A DNA stretch of 64,000 nucleotides, from NCBI RefSeq assembly GCF_002115825.1, contig NZ_JFJZ01000025.1, positions 1 through 64,000 of the forward strand. The letters run 5' to 3'. The stretch is from Thalassospira sp. MCCC 1A01428. Lineage in GTDB: Bacteria; Pseudomonadota; Alphaproteobacteria; Rhodospirillales; Thalassospiraceae. How positions within the stretch are numbered: the first letter of the stretch is position 1; the number at the start of each line of letters is the position of its first letter. Below, in pieces: positions 37,332 to 45,213 of this stretch. The notes beneath the pieces are model-generated. The model searched no databases and was not told where the DNA came from. It saw only the letters and a list, made by a program, of their open reading frames with translations. A program made the position numbers and the translations under genes.

Positions 37332-38854
37332 GAATTCGCGCACAAATCGGCATGGTGCTGAACCTTGATAAATGTATCGGCTGCCACACTTGCTCGGTCA
37401 CGTGTAAAAACGTATGGACCAGCCGTGACGGTGTTGAATACGCCTGGTTTAACAATGTCGAAACCAAACCCGGCATGGGCTACCCGCATGACTGGGAAAA
37501 CCAGAAACGCTGGAAAGGGGGCTGGGAACGCACCAAATCGGGCAAACTTCAGCCCAAACAGGGGGCAAAATGGCGCATCCTTGCCAATATTTTCGCCAAC
37601 CCGTCCCTGCCCGAAATTGACGATTATTACGAACCGTTTGATTTCGACTACGACCATTTAAAATCCGCTCCGGAAATGCAGGCATTTCCGACAGCACGCC
37701 CGCGGTCAAAGATCACCGGCGAACGGATGGAAAAAATTACAGCCGGCCCCAACTGGGAAGAAATCCTGGGCGGCGAGTTTTCCAAACGGTCACAGGATTA
37801 CAATTTTGAAGGCATTCAAAAGGAAATCTACGGGCAATACGAAAATACCTTCATGATGTACTTGCCCCGATTGTGCGAACATTGCCTTAATCCGGCCTGT
37901 GCCGCGTCGTGCCCGTCTGGCGCGATTTATAAACGCGAAGAAGACGGCATTGTCCTGATTGATCAGGAAAAATGCCGGGGTTGGCGCATGTGCGTTTCGG
38001 GTTGTCCCTATAAAAAGGTCTATTATAACTGGTCGACCGGCAAATCGGAAAAATGCACCTTTTGCTATCCGCGCATTGAAAGCGGCAATCCAACTGTTTG
38101 CTCGGAAACCTGTGTCGGTCGTATCCGCTATCTCGGGGTCATGCTTTATGATGCTGATGCCATCGAAACCGCGGCAAACATGGAAGACGAAAAAGATCTG
38201 TATCAGGCCCAGCTTGATATTTTTCTCGATCCGAATGACCCCGAAATACAAAAACAGGCTATTGCCGATGGCATTCCGCCTGCATGGGTAGAATCAGCCA
38301 AAAACTCGCCCGTCTGGAAAATGGCGATGGACTGGAAAGTTGCTTTTCCACTTCACCCCGAATACCGGACCTTGCCGATGGTTTGGTATATTCCGCCGTT
38401 ATCCCCCATTCAAAATGCCGCCGAAGCAGGCCAAATTGGCCATGACGGCGAAATGCCCGACGTTCGCAGCCTGCGCATTCCGGTACGCTACCTTGCCAAT
38501 ATGCTCACTGCTGGTGACGAAGCACCGGTTATTTCCGCCCTTGAACGTATGCTGGCAATGCGAACCTATATGCGGTCCAAAACCATTGATGGCGTTATTA
38601 ATACCGGCATTGCTGACCGTGTTGGCCTTAGCCCGGCCATGATCGAAGACATGTACAAAATCATGGCTTTGGCAAACTACGAAGACAGGTTTGTCATTCC
38701 CACGACACATCGGGAAGTCGTTGAAGAAGCCTACGACCTGCGTGGCGGCTGCGGCTTTACCGATGGCAATGGCTGCTCGGGTGGTATCAGCCAGGCCTCG
38801 CTGTTTGGTGGCGGCAAAAAGAAAACAATGACCCTTCCCTCGGAGGCATTCTGA
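37328..38854 (+). CDS. narH: NarH, nitrate reductase beta subunit
   Basis: 508 residues with four groups of cysteines for one 3Fe-4S and three 4Fe-4S clusters: CIGCHTCSVTCKNVW near residue 16, CEHCLNPACAASCPSGAIY, CRGWRMCVSGCPY (Trp replacing Cys marks the 3Fe-4S cluster) and KCTFCYPRI with CSETCVGRIRYLG. It carries electrons from NarI to NarG at the cytoplasmic face. The stop overlaps the narJ start (TGATG). Confidence 0.96.
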   Translation: MRIRAQIGMVLNLDKCIGCHTCSVTCKNVWTSRDGVEYAWFNNVETKPGMGYPHDWENQKRWKGGWERTKSGKLQPKQGAKWRILANIFANPSLPEIDDYYEPFDFDYDHLKSAPEMQAFPTARPRSKITGERMEKITAGPNWEEILGGEFSKRSQDYNFEGIQKEIYGQYENTFMMYLPRLCEHCLNPACAASCPSGAIYKREEDGIVLIDQEKCRGWRMCVSGCPYKKVYYNWSTGKSEKCTFCYPRIESGNPTVCSETCVGRIRYLGVMLYDADAIETAANMEDEKDLYQAQLDIFLDPNDPEIQKQAIADGIPPAWVESAKNSPVWKMAMDWKVAFPLHPEYRTLPMVWYIPPLSPIQNAAEAGQIGHDGEMPDVRSLRIPVRYLANMLTAGDEAPVISALERMLAMRTYMRSKTIDGVINTGIADRVGLSPAMIEDMYKIMALANYEDRFVIPTTHREVVEEAYDLRGGCGFTDGNGCSGGISQASLFGGGKKKTMTLPSEAF

Positions 38855-39561
38855 TGATCATGACATTCAAGGCCCTTTCGGCATTGTTAACCTATCCCGG
38901 TCAGGAACTTCAGGAAGCGTGCGCGGAAATTCCAACTGTTTTGCACAACGAGGCACTTCTCTCGTCTACGACAATCGCACAGATCACCCCTTTATTAACC
39001 GAACTGGCGACAAACGACATTTATGATCTGCAAGAACGTTTCGTAACCCTGTTTGATCGTTCCCGCACCCTGTCGCTTAACCTGTTCGAGCATGTTCACG
39101 GCGAAAGCCGTGATCGTGGGGCAGCAATGGTTGATTTGTTAGAAACCTACCGCGCGGCCGGGTTTGAACCAGCCACCACCGAACTGCCCGATCATTTACC
39201 GGTATTGCTGGAATTTCTGGCAACCCGCCCCCTGACCGAGGGCTGCGAAACCCTTGCCGATGCGGCCCATATTATTGACGCCCTGCGTGATCGGCTTTCT
39301 CGCCGCGACAGCAGCTATGCTGCGGTTTTTGCGGCCCTTAACGAATTGGCACTGGGCGACACCAACAAAACCGCGCTTGCCGAACTTTTGGCAATCCCCG
39401 AAGACGACCCCGACGATCTCGCCGCCCTGGATGCCGTTTGGGAAGAAAGCGAAATCGTTTTTGGACCCGACCCCAACGGAGATTGCCCCCAGGTTCGCGA
39501 CATATTGAACCGTATGGATGATCGCACTTCGTCACAGGCCGCAACAGCCGGTTTTAAATAA
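38854..39561 (+). CDS. narJ: NarJ, nitrate reductase assembly chaperone
   Basis: 235 residues of the TorD/NarJ helical chaperone family (KALSALLTYPGQELQEACAE, NDIYDLQERFVTLFDRSRTL, LFEHVHGESRDRG). It binds NarG before cofactor insertion and membrane attachment. The start could be the Met at 38854 or the Met two codons later. The first is coupled to the narH stop. Confidence 0.92.
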   Translation: MIMTFKALSALLTYPGQELQEACAEIPTVLHNEALLSSTTIAQITPLLTELATNDIYDLQERFVTLFDRSRTLSLNLFEHVHGESRDRGAAMVDLLETYRAAGFEPATTELPDHLPVLLEFLATRPLTEGCETLADAAHIIDALRDRLSRRDSSYAAVFAALNELALGDTNKTALAELLAIPEDDPDDLAALDAVWEESEIVFGPDPNGDCPQVRDILNRMDDRTSSQAATAGFK

Positions 39562-39572
39562 AGGAAAACACA

Positions 39573-40313
39573 ATGCATAATTTTCTTTTTGGTGTTTATC
39601 CCTACATCGCCTTAACCGTTCTGGTTGTGGGTTCCATTGCGCGGTATGAACGTGATCCTTTCACATGGAAGTCATCGTCCAGCCAGTTATTGCGCCGCAA
39701 ACAACTGATTGCCGGATCAATCCTGTTTCACGTCGGTGTTCTAACCATTTTTGCCGGCCATTTTGTTGGTTTGCTTACCCCCATTGCCCTGTTTGACACC
39801 CTGGGGATCAGCCATGGCGCAAAACAGACCCTAGCCATTGTTGCAGGCGGCATTGCCGGAATTATGGCGCTAGCGGGCGGAGCGATGCTGCTACATCGTC
39901 GCCTGACCGACCCGCGCATTCGGGCAACGTCCAGTTTTGCCGATACCGGTATTCTGGTTGTGTTACTGGTGCAACTTGTGTTGGGTATCAGCACTATTTT
40001 TGTATCGCTACAACATCTTGATGGTCATGAAATGACCAAGTTCATGGCGTGGGCACAGGGCATTTTCACCCTTCAATCAAACGCAGCCAGCCATATCAGC
40101 GATGTCGCATGGATCTTTAAAATTCATCTGGTGCTAGGGCTAACGATATTTGTTTTGTTCCCCTTTACCCGACTGGTTCACATGTTGTCTGTCCCAATCA
40201 GGTTCTTGTTTCGCCCCGGCTATCAAGTGGTGCGGTCACGTCGGCAGTCCCCGCTGCCCCCACGTAAAGCAAACGCAACTGCACATTCCAGCCTCACCAA
40301 ACCGGCGGAGTAA
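39573..40313 (+). CDS. narI: NarI, nitrate reductase cytochrome b subunit
   Basis: 246 residues with five predicted transmembrane helices (N-terminus FLFGVYPYIALTVLVVGSIARYERDPFTW). His residues that ligate the two b haems lie in LFHVGVLTIFAGHFVGLL and in helix 5 (AWIFKIHLVLGLTIFVLFPF, TRLVHMLSVP). It oxidises quinol and anchors NarGH. Followed after only four bases by the parvulin gene. Confidence 0.95.
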   Translation: MHNFLFGVYPYIALTVLVVGSIARYERDPFTWKSSSSQLLRRKQLIAGSILFHVGVLTIFAGHFVGLLTPIALFDTLGISHGAKQTLAIVAGGIAGIMALAGGAMLLHRRLTDPRIRATSSFADTGILVVLLVQLVLGISTIFVSLQHLDGHEMTKFMAWAQGIFTLQSNAASHISDVAWIFKIHLVLGLTIFVLFPFTRLVHMLSVPIRFLFRPGYQVVRSRRQSPLPPRKANATAHSSLTKPAE

Positions 40314-40317
40314 TATC

Positions 40318-41112
40318 ATGAGCGACGCATTTTTACCTGATATCGTTGTTAATGGCGACACGATCCCGGCAAGTGAAGTATCGGCAGAACTGCAAAATCA
40401 CGACGTCCCGCAAGGTCAACAAGCCATGGCATGGCGCCGAGCGGCCCGTGCGCTAACCATTCGCACCCTGTTATTGCAAGAAGCAAAAAAACGGGACCTT
40501 GTCGCGACGGCCCAAAATATTGCCCCGGGCAAAAACGAAACTGAAACCGAGGCGTTGATCCGGGCCTTGCTTGAACAGGCGCTCCCTGAAACCAAACCCG
40601 ATGAAACCACCTTGCGCGCCTATTACGACGCCAATCCCGAACGTTTCCGCGCCCCGTCGTTATACGAAGCATCACATATCCTTTTTTCGGCCGACGAAAC
40701 CGAACCGGCACGCCAAAAAGCACGGGCAAAAGCAATAGCCGCGTTGCAGATTCTTTCGCAAGACCCGGAACAGTTTCGCAAGCTCGCCCGCACCGAAAGC
40801 GATTGTTCCTCGCGCCAATCCGACGGGCGTTTAGGGCAAATAAGTCGCGGTGAAACCATGGAAGCATTTGACAGGATGCTTGATCAGTTAGAGCCGGGCT
40901 CGATCGCCCCGGAACCCGTTGAAACCCGTTTTGGCTTTCACATCCTGCGTCTTGATGCGCGGGCCGAAGGTGCAATATTGCCGTTTGAAAATGCCCGGCC
41001 CCGAATTGCTGAAGCAACTGAAAAAGCCGCATGGACACGCGCAGCCAATGATTTTGTCACAAGCCTTGTCAAACATGCCGACATTTCAGGCATCGACATG
41101 CGCCCCGAATAA
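40318..41112 (+). CDS. Parvulin-type peptidyl-prolyl isomerase of the nar operon
   Basis: 264 residues. No signal peptide is seen with the ATG at 40318. The C-terminal half (about 130-235) is a parvulin (PpiC/NifM) domain: ASHILFSADETEPARQKARA, FRKLARTESDCSSRQSDGRL, GQISRGETMEAFDRML and ETRFGFHILRLDARAEGAIL. The N-terminal part resembles the SurA/NifM helical region. It probably assists folding or assembly of the nitrate reductase in the cytoplasm, because it is four bases behind narI. Parvulin genes at this position occur in other denitrifiers, but the target is not established here. Confidence 0.85.
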   Translation: MSDAFLPDIVVNGDTIPASEVSAELQNHDVPQGQQAMAWRRAARALTIRTLLLQEAKKRDLVATAQNIAPGKNETETEALIRALLEQALPETKPDETTLRAYYDANPERFRAPSLYEASHILFSADETEPARQKARAKAIAALQILSQDPEQFRKLARTESDCSSRQSDGRLGQISRGETMEAFDRMLDQLEPGSIAPEPVETRFGFHILRLDARAEGAILPFENARPRIAEATEKAAWTRAANDFVTSLVKHADISGIDMRPE

Positions 41113-41140
41113 CGGCCACAAGAACAGGAGCACGCACGTT

Positions 41141-41662
41141 ATGGAAATCGCATTCATAAGTTCGAACGAACGCGGTGGCACAGACCGAGTATTGGCCAGG
41201 GTTGCATCCCGGCTTGAAAAACAGGGTTTTCGACTGGCTGGTGTTGTGCAAACCAATTTCGACCGACCGGGAACGCATCATTGCGATATGGATGTCCGCG
41301 TATTACCCCACGGGCCCGTTGTGCGGATTTCTCAAAATCTTGGTGCTGAATCACATGGGTGCCGCTTGGATCCGAATGCGCTTGAAACCGCAGTTGCTTC
41401 GGTTGAAACCATGTTTAATGACGGATCGCCAATTGATTTTCTGATCCTAAACAAATTTGGTAAACACGAGGCCGAAGGACGTGGATTCCGAACCTTGATC
41501 GGTGAAGCCATGATACGGAATATTCCGGTCTTAACGGGCGTCAATACCCTTAACCGCGAAGCATTTGATACATTCACCGATGGACTTGCCCAGCCATTGG
41601 CAAATGATGAAAACACCGTATTAGACTGGTGCCTGCAGCAAAAATCGCTAACAGCCGCTTGA
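41141..41662 (+). CDS. DUF2478 family protein (P-loop fold, molybdenum-linked family)
   Basis: 173 residues. Starts with a P-loop-like strand and turn (MEIAFISSNERGGTDRVLAR) and contains LAGVVQTNFDRPGTHHCDMD and the conserved LILNKFGKHEAEGRGFRTLI of the DUF2478 family. The Walker A Lys is not obvious, so nucleotide binding is uncertain. Family members often lie near molybdate uptake or molybdoenzyme genes. Here it is the last gene of the nar operon, 28 bases after the parvulin, and precedes a terminator. A part in molybdenum cofactor supply or NarG maturation is an inference. Confidence 0.7.
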   Translation: MEIAFISSNERGGTDRVLARVASRLEKQGFRLAGVVQTNFDRPGTHHCDMDVRVLPHGPVVRISQNLGAESHGCRLDPNALETAVASVETMFNDGSPIDFLILNKFGKHEAEGRGFRTLIGEAMIRNIPVLTGVNTLNREAFDTFTDGLAQPLANDENTVLDWCLQQKSLTAA

Positions 41663-41691
41663 TATAAAATATTGCTGAGATTAACGAGGAT

Positions 41692-41728
41692 CGGGGCTTA
41701 CATCGGTATAATGCAAGCCCCGGTTGTT
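41692..41728 (+). terminator. Terminator of the nar operon
   Basis: CGGGGCTT (41692-41699) pairs with AAGCCCCG (41715-41722) around a 15-base loop, followed by GTTGTTT. It stands 29 bases after the DUF2478 stop. Confidence 0.75.
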
Positions 41729-41792
41729 TGTATTGCGCCAGCCATTTGGCACGTAAATAAAGTCTTTCCACATCCCGGCTGGATCAATTTTT

Positions 41793-42500
41793 TCAACTTG
41801 CATTCAGGGCTGATTGTTCCAGAATTTTACGGTCAAGAATTTTCAGATGTGTTCCTTTGGCAATGGCGCCTGCCGCCTCAAGTTTACGTAAAGACCGGGA
41901 AAACGTTTCCGGCGTCACACCAATCAGACTGGCGATTTGACGTTTTTCGGGATAGGCAACATGGCTACCACCATTTGGCTGAGCTGCGCTGCTCCTACCC
42001 TCAAAATCAATCAGAAACGATGCTATGCGTTGCAAGGGTGTGGTGTGGCGAAGCTGGTATAATTCGCCCAGAAAAAACCGTTCCCATTCTATCAGGCGAA
42101 CAAGAACGTCGATTGACGCCTTGGGTGTTTCACGCAAAAGCGCAATGCACGCCTCGCGGGGAATAAGGACAACTTCACATTCTTCCATTACCTGGCAATT
42201 AACCGGATATGTTGCACCGGCCAGCGAAACCGCCTCGGCGAAAGCACCTGGCCGGGTTAGAAAATGCATGACGGTTTCTTCGCCATGTGCCGAAATTTTA
42301 ACAAGCCGTAACTTGCCAGACAGCAAAAAATATAGATGTTCGGCAACGTCACCCGCCTGAAACAGATATTCGCCAACAGCACGGCGTTCAACCCGGCACT
42401 TAACGATCAGACTGCGAAAAATCTGCTTTCCCAATGCTGAAAACAAAGGGGCCGTTGCGACAAGATCACATTCTGTTTCAGACAGCGGTCTTGAATGCAT
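41793..42500 (-). CDS. Crp/Fnr-family regulator B (Dnr-like)
   Basis: 235 residues. Sensor domain (about 15-140, YLFQAGDVAEHLYFLLSGKL, VMHFLTRPGAFAEAVSLAGA) and winged helix with EKRQIASLIGVTPETFSRSL, whose ETFSR matches the FNR-type recognition helix for TTGA half-sites. Only scattered Cys, not an FNR cluster, so Dnr/NnrR class. It is very similar in layout to regulator D (43315-43983), suggesting duplication. The ATG at 42500 follows AAGGGG and overlaps the end of regulator C by 23 bases, so B and C are coupled. Confidence 0.85.
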   Translation of the reverse strand: MHSRPLSETECDLVATAPLFSALGKQIFRSLIVKCRVERRAVGEYLFQAGDVAEHLYFLLSGKLRLVKISAHGEETVMHFLTRPGAFAEAVSLAGATYPVNCQVMEECEVVLIPREACIALLRETPKASIDVLVRLIEWERFFLGELYQLRHTTPLQRIASFLIDFEGRSSAAQPNGGSHVAYPEKRQIASLIGVTPETFSRSLRKLEAAGAIAKGTHLKILDRKILEQSALNAS

Positions 42501-43209
42501 TTTCATCCCCTTCATTTCCTGCAAGACCACACCATTCCGCCAGGGCCTGCATGTTGGCAATGCGAACGATATGCCCTTTGGAATGCTGGGAAACCCCGAC
42601 TTCAGCAAGTTTTTTAAACGCCCGCGATATGGTTTCGCTGGTCATGCCAAGTTTGCGCGCCAATGCCGATTTTTCCAAGGTCAGTGGTATTTCATATACC
42701 CCGTCAACCAACACGGCATCGGCCAGAAAATAAATTCCCAAACGCTGTGCTGCCGACCGGCATTTAAGTTCTTCGGCCTGTCGTAACATCTGGCACAGCC
42801 GTTCCGTCATCGCCGACATCATGGTAAGAGCACGGTCAAAATGGTCCGCCAGGAAATCCGAGAAACCCTGTCCGTCAATGCGAATTGCCGTTGTTGCTTC
42901 AAGTGTACGCACCGAAATGGCATAGGCCCCTTCAGGCACAAGTGCACACTCTCCAACCAATTGCCCGTTCCCTAAAAGGTCAATCAGCCCGCTTTTACCG
43001 TTATGATTTTCAAACGATAGCTCGACATGTCCGTTCACTATCAAAAAAAGGGCCAAGGCCGGCTCGCCAGACGAAATCATTTCTGTATTCGCATCCAGAC
43101 GGACCCATTCGCACAGGTTTGCCAGTTCCAGAATATCTTCCTGCGGCCATGTTCGGAAATACGTCGCAAAGCGAAGAACACCAGCGATACGTTCTAAATC
43201 GGTTATCAT
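42478..43209 (-). CDS. Crp/Fnr-family regulator C
   Basis: 243 residues. The cyclic-nucleotide-binding-like domain has SSGEPALALFLIVNGHVELS and GNGQLVGECALVPEGAYAIS. The winged helix has EKSALARKLGMTSETISRAF, where ETISR is exactly the FNR recognition pattern. Only isolated cysteines occur (NLCEWV, RLCQML). The ATG at 43209 is chosen. A GTG at 43251 would add 14 residues. A near-FNR box (TTGTT-CCAT-ATCAA, 43278-43291) lies upstream. Function in denitrification control is inferred from position. Confidence 0.83.
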   Translation of the reverse strand: MITDLERIAGVLRFATYFRTWPQEDILELANLCEWVRLDANTEMISSGEPALALFLIVNGHVELSFENHNGKSGLIDLLGNGQLVGECALVPEGAYAISVRTLEATTAIRIDGQGFSDFLADHFDRALTMMSAMTERLCQMLRQAEELKCRSAAQRLGIYFLADAVLVDGVYEIPLTLEKSALARKLGMTSETISRAFKKLAEVGVSQHSKGHIVRIANMQALAEWCGLAGNEGDENAFKTAV

Positions 43210-43277
43210 GACATAATCCGTGACACGTATACGGTTGTAAACTGTATTCACTCTAACATTGCAGGGGTATGTGGGCC

Positions 43278-43291
43278 TTGTTCCATATCAA
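43278..43291. promoter_or_regulatory. Imperfect FNR-type box upstream of regulator C
   Basis: TTGTT-CCAT-ATCAA has one mismatch from TTGAT-N4-ATCAA. Its centre is 75 bases before the ATG at 43209. Confidence 0.35.
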
Positions 43292-43314
43292 GCCGGTGAA
43301 ACCACCATGTGTTA

Positions 43315-43983
43315 TCACTGCGCAAACCGGATCAGACCATCCCGGTCCAGAATGGTCATGTCGGCATCGCGTTCAATAAATCCGTCGTCCTCAAGCCTGC
43401 GCAGGGCGCGTGAAAACGTTTCCGGCGTCACACCAATTCGATTGGCAATAATATGTTTGGGAACCGACAATTTGTCGTCATCCTCGTGCGCCAGTAAAAA
43501 GCCTGCCAGCCGTTGTGAAGGGCTGCGTTGCCGCAAATCATGTAATTCCTGATAAAAGAAACGTTCCCGTTCGATCAGCGACTGGATCATACGTCCAATC
43601 ATGGCGCGGTCTGCCTTCAAGTGCGCAACAAACTCGCTTTTACTAATCGCAACAACCTCGCTTCCAGGGGCACATTCTGCCGAAACCGGGTAATTTTGCC
43701 CGGCCAGGACCACCGCCTCGGCAAGGGGTTCCCCTGCTGCCACCAAATGAAAAAGCGTTACCCGGCCATCGCCAAGAACACGAAACAACCGCACCTGGCC
43801 TTTAACCACGATAAAGAATTTATCCGCCGCCTCGCCTTCGCTAAATAAAATCTGACATGCAGGATAAATATTTACCGCCGTGCCGCTAATCAGATCTGCA
43901 ATCTCTGGCCGGGAAAAAGTTGACATAATGGCAACATTGGAAATCAGGTCATAATCAGCGGCAACCAGGTTTCGGCGTGACAT
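43315..43983 (-). CDS. Crp/Fnr-family regulator D (Dnr-like)
   Basis: 222 residues. Sensor domain (ILFSEGEAADKFFIVVKGQV, LFHLVAAGEPLAEAVVLAGQ) and winged helix VPKHIIANRIGVTPETFSRA with LRRLEDDGFIERD. Regulator B shares the ERFF segment before the helix-turn-helix (ERFFYQELHDLRQRSPSQRL here, ERFFLGELYQLRHTTPLQRI in B), which indicates close paralogy. A Dnr/NnrR-type NO sensor is likely. First of three consecutive minus-strand regulators. Confidence 0.85.
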   Translation of the reverse strand: MSRRNLVAADYDLISNVAIMSTFSRPEIADLISGTAVNIYPACQILFSEGEAADKFFIVVKGQVRLFRVLGDGRVTLFHLVAAGEPLAEAVVLAGQNYPVSAECAPGSEVVAISKSEFVAHLKADRAMIGRMIQSLIERERFFYQELHDLRQRSPSQRLAGFLLAHEDDDKLSVPKHIIANRIGVTPETFSRALRRLEDDGFIERDADMTILDRDGLIRFAQ

Positions 43984-44117
43984 TGTTCATGCTCCCTGAC
44001 AAATACGACAGAAAACAGGCACCGCATAGCGGTCAAAAATACATCCGCACAAAACACCGCTATTTGCCCGTTTTCAAACCGAAAATATTATAAGAATTCA
44101 AAAGGAAGGAAGTTACA

Positions 44118-44210
44118 ATGCGCAACCGCAATTTATCTCGTCATTTAGAGCACGTCTTCCCCGGAAGTTGCTTGCTTCGGGCCAGGAGAGACATCTGCTC
44201 ATTGCACTAA
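44118..44210 (+). CDS. Possible small ORF (30 residues), unknown
   Basis: ATG at 44118 with a strong AAGGAAGGA ribosome site eight bases upstream, ending at TAA 44208-44210. The predicted peptide is basic, with two Cys, and begins MRNRNLSRHLEHVF. No family is recognised. It stands alone between minus-strand genes, in a 298-base stretch otherwise without genes. It could be a small protein, a leader peptide or chance. Confidence 0.3.
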   Translation: MRNRNLSRHLEHVFPGSCLLRARRDICSLH

Positions 44211-44223
44211 TTTTCAACTATCT

Positions 44224-44241
44224 ATAGGCACAGGGGCCTAT
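44224..44241. terminator. Short hairpin 3' of norF
   Basis: ATAGGC pairs with GCCTAT around a six-base loop, 41 bases beyond the norF stop. No T-tract follows, so terminator function is tentative. Confidence 0.3.
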
Positions 44242-44281
44242 TGCCGCCAAAAGACCGCTTTCCTGTTGTGATCAGATAGCA

Positions 44282-44587
44282 TCACCGGCTGATCATTATG
44301 ATCGCCGCCTGGGCCGCAAGAACACCCGCAACAATCACACTCAAAAATGCGGCAAATAACCCGGTCCAACTGCCCTGAGCATTTCGCAACCCCAGATAAA
44401 ACCGCAAAATCAGCCATGCCTTGCAACTCGCGACTGCCATAACAACAGCAACAGGCAAAAACCGGGACAAAAATGCCCCGCCCGGTAGATGTTCCAATGT
44501 TGCGGTCAAAGCAAGGATCGTTGCCCCGCTGGCAACAGCCCAAACCATTGTTGCAGTTCGCGCAGAAACGGCTTTATGTTCCATCAT
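44282..44587 (-). CDS. norF: NorF-like membrane protein (cytochrome oxidase subunit IV type)
   Basis: 101 residues with three predicted transmembrane helices. LPVAVVMAVASCKAWLILRF and YLGLRNAQGSW match the small COX4-like proteins encoded after norE. The ATG at 44587 overlaps the norE stop (ATGA). NorF supports full nitric oxide reductase activity in Paracoccus, but its precise role is unclear. Last gene of norQDEF. Confidence 0.75.
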   Translation of the reverse strand: MMEHKAVSARTATMVWAVASGATILALTATLEHLPGGAFLSRFLPVAVVMAVASCKAWLILRFYLGLRNAQGSWTGLFAAFLSVIVAGVLAAQAAIIMISR

Positions 44588-45213
44588 CGCACCAGATAAA
44601 TTACCGGAAAAACCAGCACCCAAATCAGATCGACCATATGCCAGAACGCCGTGCCTGTTTCGATATTGACCCGGCTGGGCCACATGCCAACCACACATAA
44701 AATGCCCAGTCCCATCACCACATGCAGGGCGTGAAAGCCCGTGATCAGAAAATAAAGGGTGAAAAACGTGCTGGTATCGATGGTGATGCCAGCATTAATT
44801 TTCGCGCCATATTCAACCAGCTTAACAACCAAAAAAACCAGCCCAAGCAACGCCGTGCCGCCCAGCCATATTCGACAGGACAGAATTCTTTTCCGTTCCA
44901 TCGCACGCATGGCAAAAACCGCAGATAAACCGCTGCTGAGCAAAATAATGGTATTGATCCCCCCGGCTAACGGACTTAAATGCAACTGGTCGGCTGCAAA
45001 CCTGGCGGGGTCCATAATCCGCACTGCGGAAAAAACCAGCAAGAACGCCCCAAACACCACAAGTTCGGATAAAATCAGTACCCACATCAACGGATGACCG
45101 GGTAAAAATTCCAGCCCGCCCCACCCGCTTGTATCTTCGTTTCCTTCGGGCGATGCTATCCCGGCGGCATCATCACAAACCGGGCAATCAGCGGTATTTT
45201 TATCACCCATCAT
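44584..45213 (-). CDS. norE: NorE, cytochrome oxidase subunit III-like protein
   Basis: 209 residues with five predicted helices and the subunit III fold signatures (GHPLMWVLILSELVVFGAFL, TIDTSTFFTLYFLITGFHAL, HVVMGLGILCV, WHMVDLIWVLVFPVIYLV). The N-terminal 35 residues are soluble and contain CPVC. It belongs to the accessory set of nitric oxide reductase. It overlaps norD and norF by four bases each. Confidence 0.85.
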   Translation of the reverse strand: MMGDKNTADCPVCDDAAGIASPEGNEDTSGWGGLEFLPGHPLMWVLILSELVVFGAFLLVFSAVRIMDPARFAADQLHLSPLAGGINTIILLSSGLSAVFAMRAMERKRILSCRIWLGGTALLGLVFLVVKLVEYGAKINAGITIDTSTFFTLYFLITGFHALHVVMGLGILCVVGMWPSRVNIETGTAFWHMVDLIWVLVFPVIYLVR

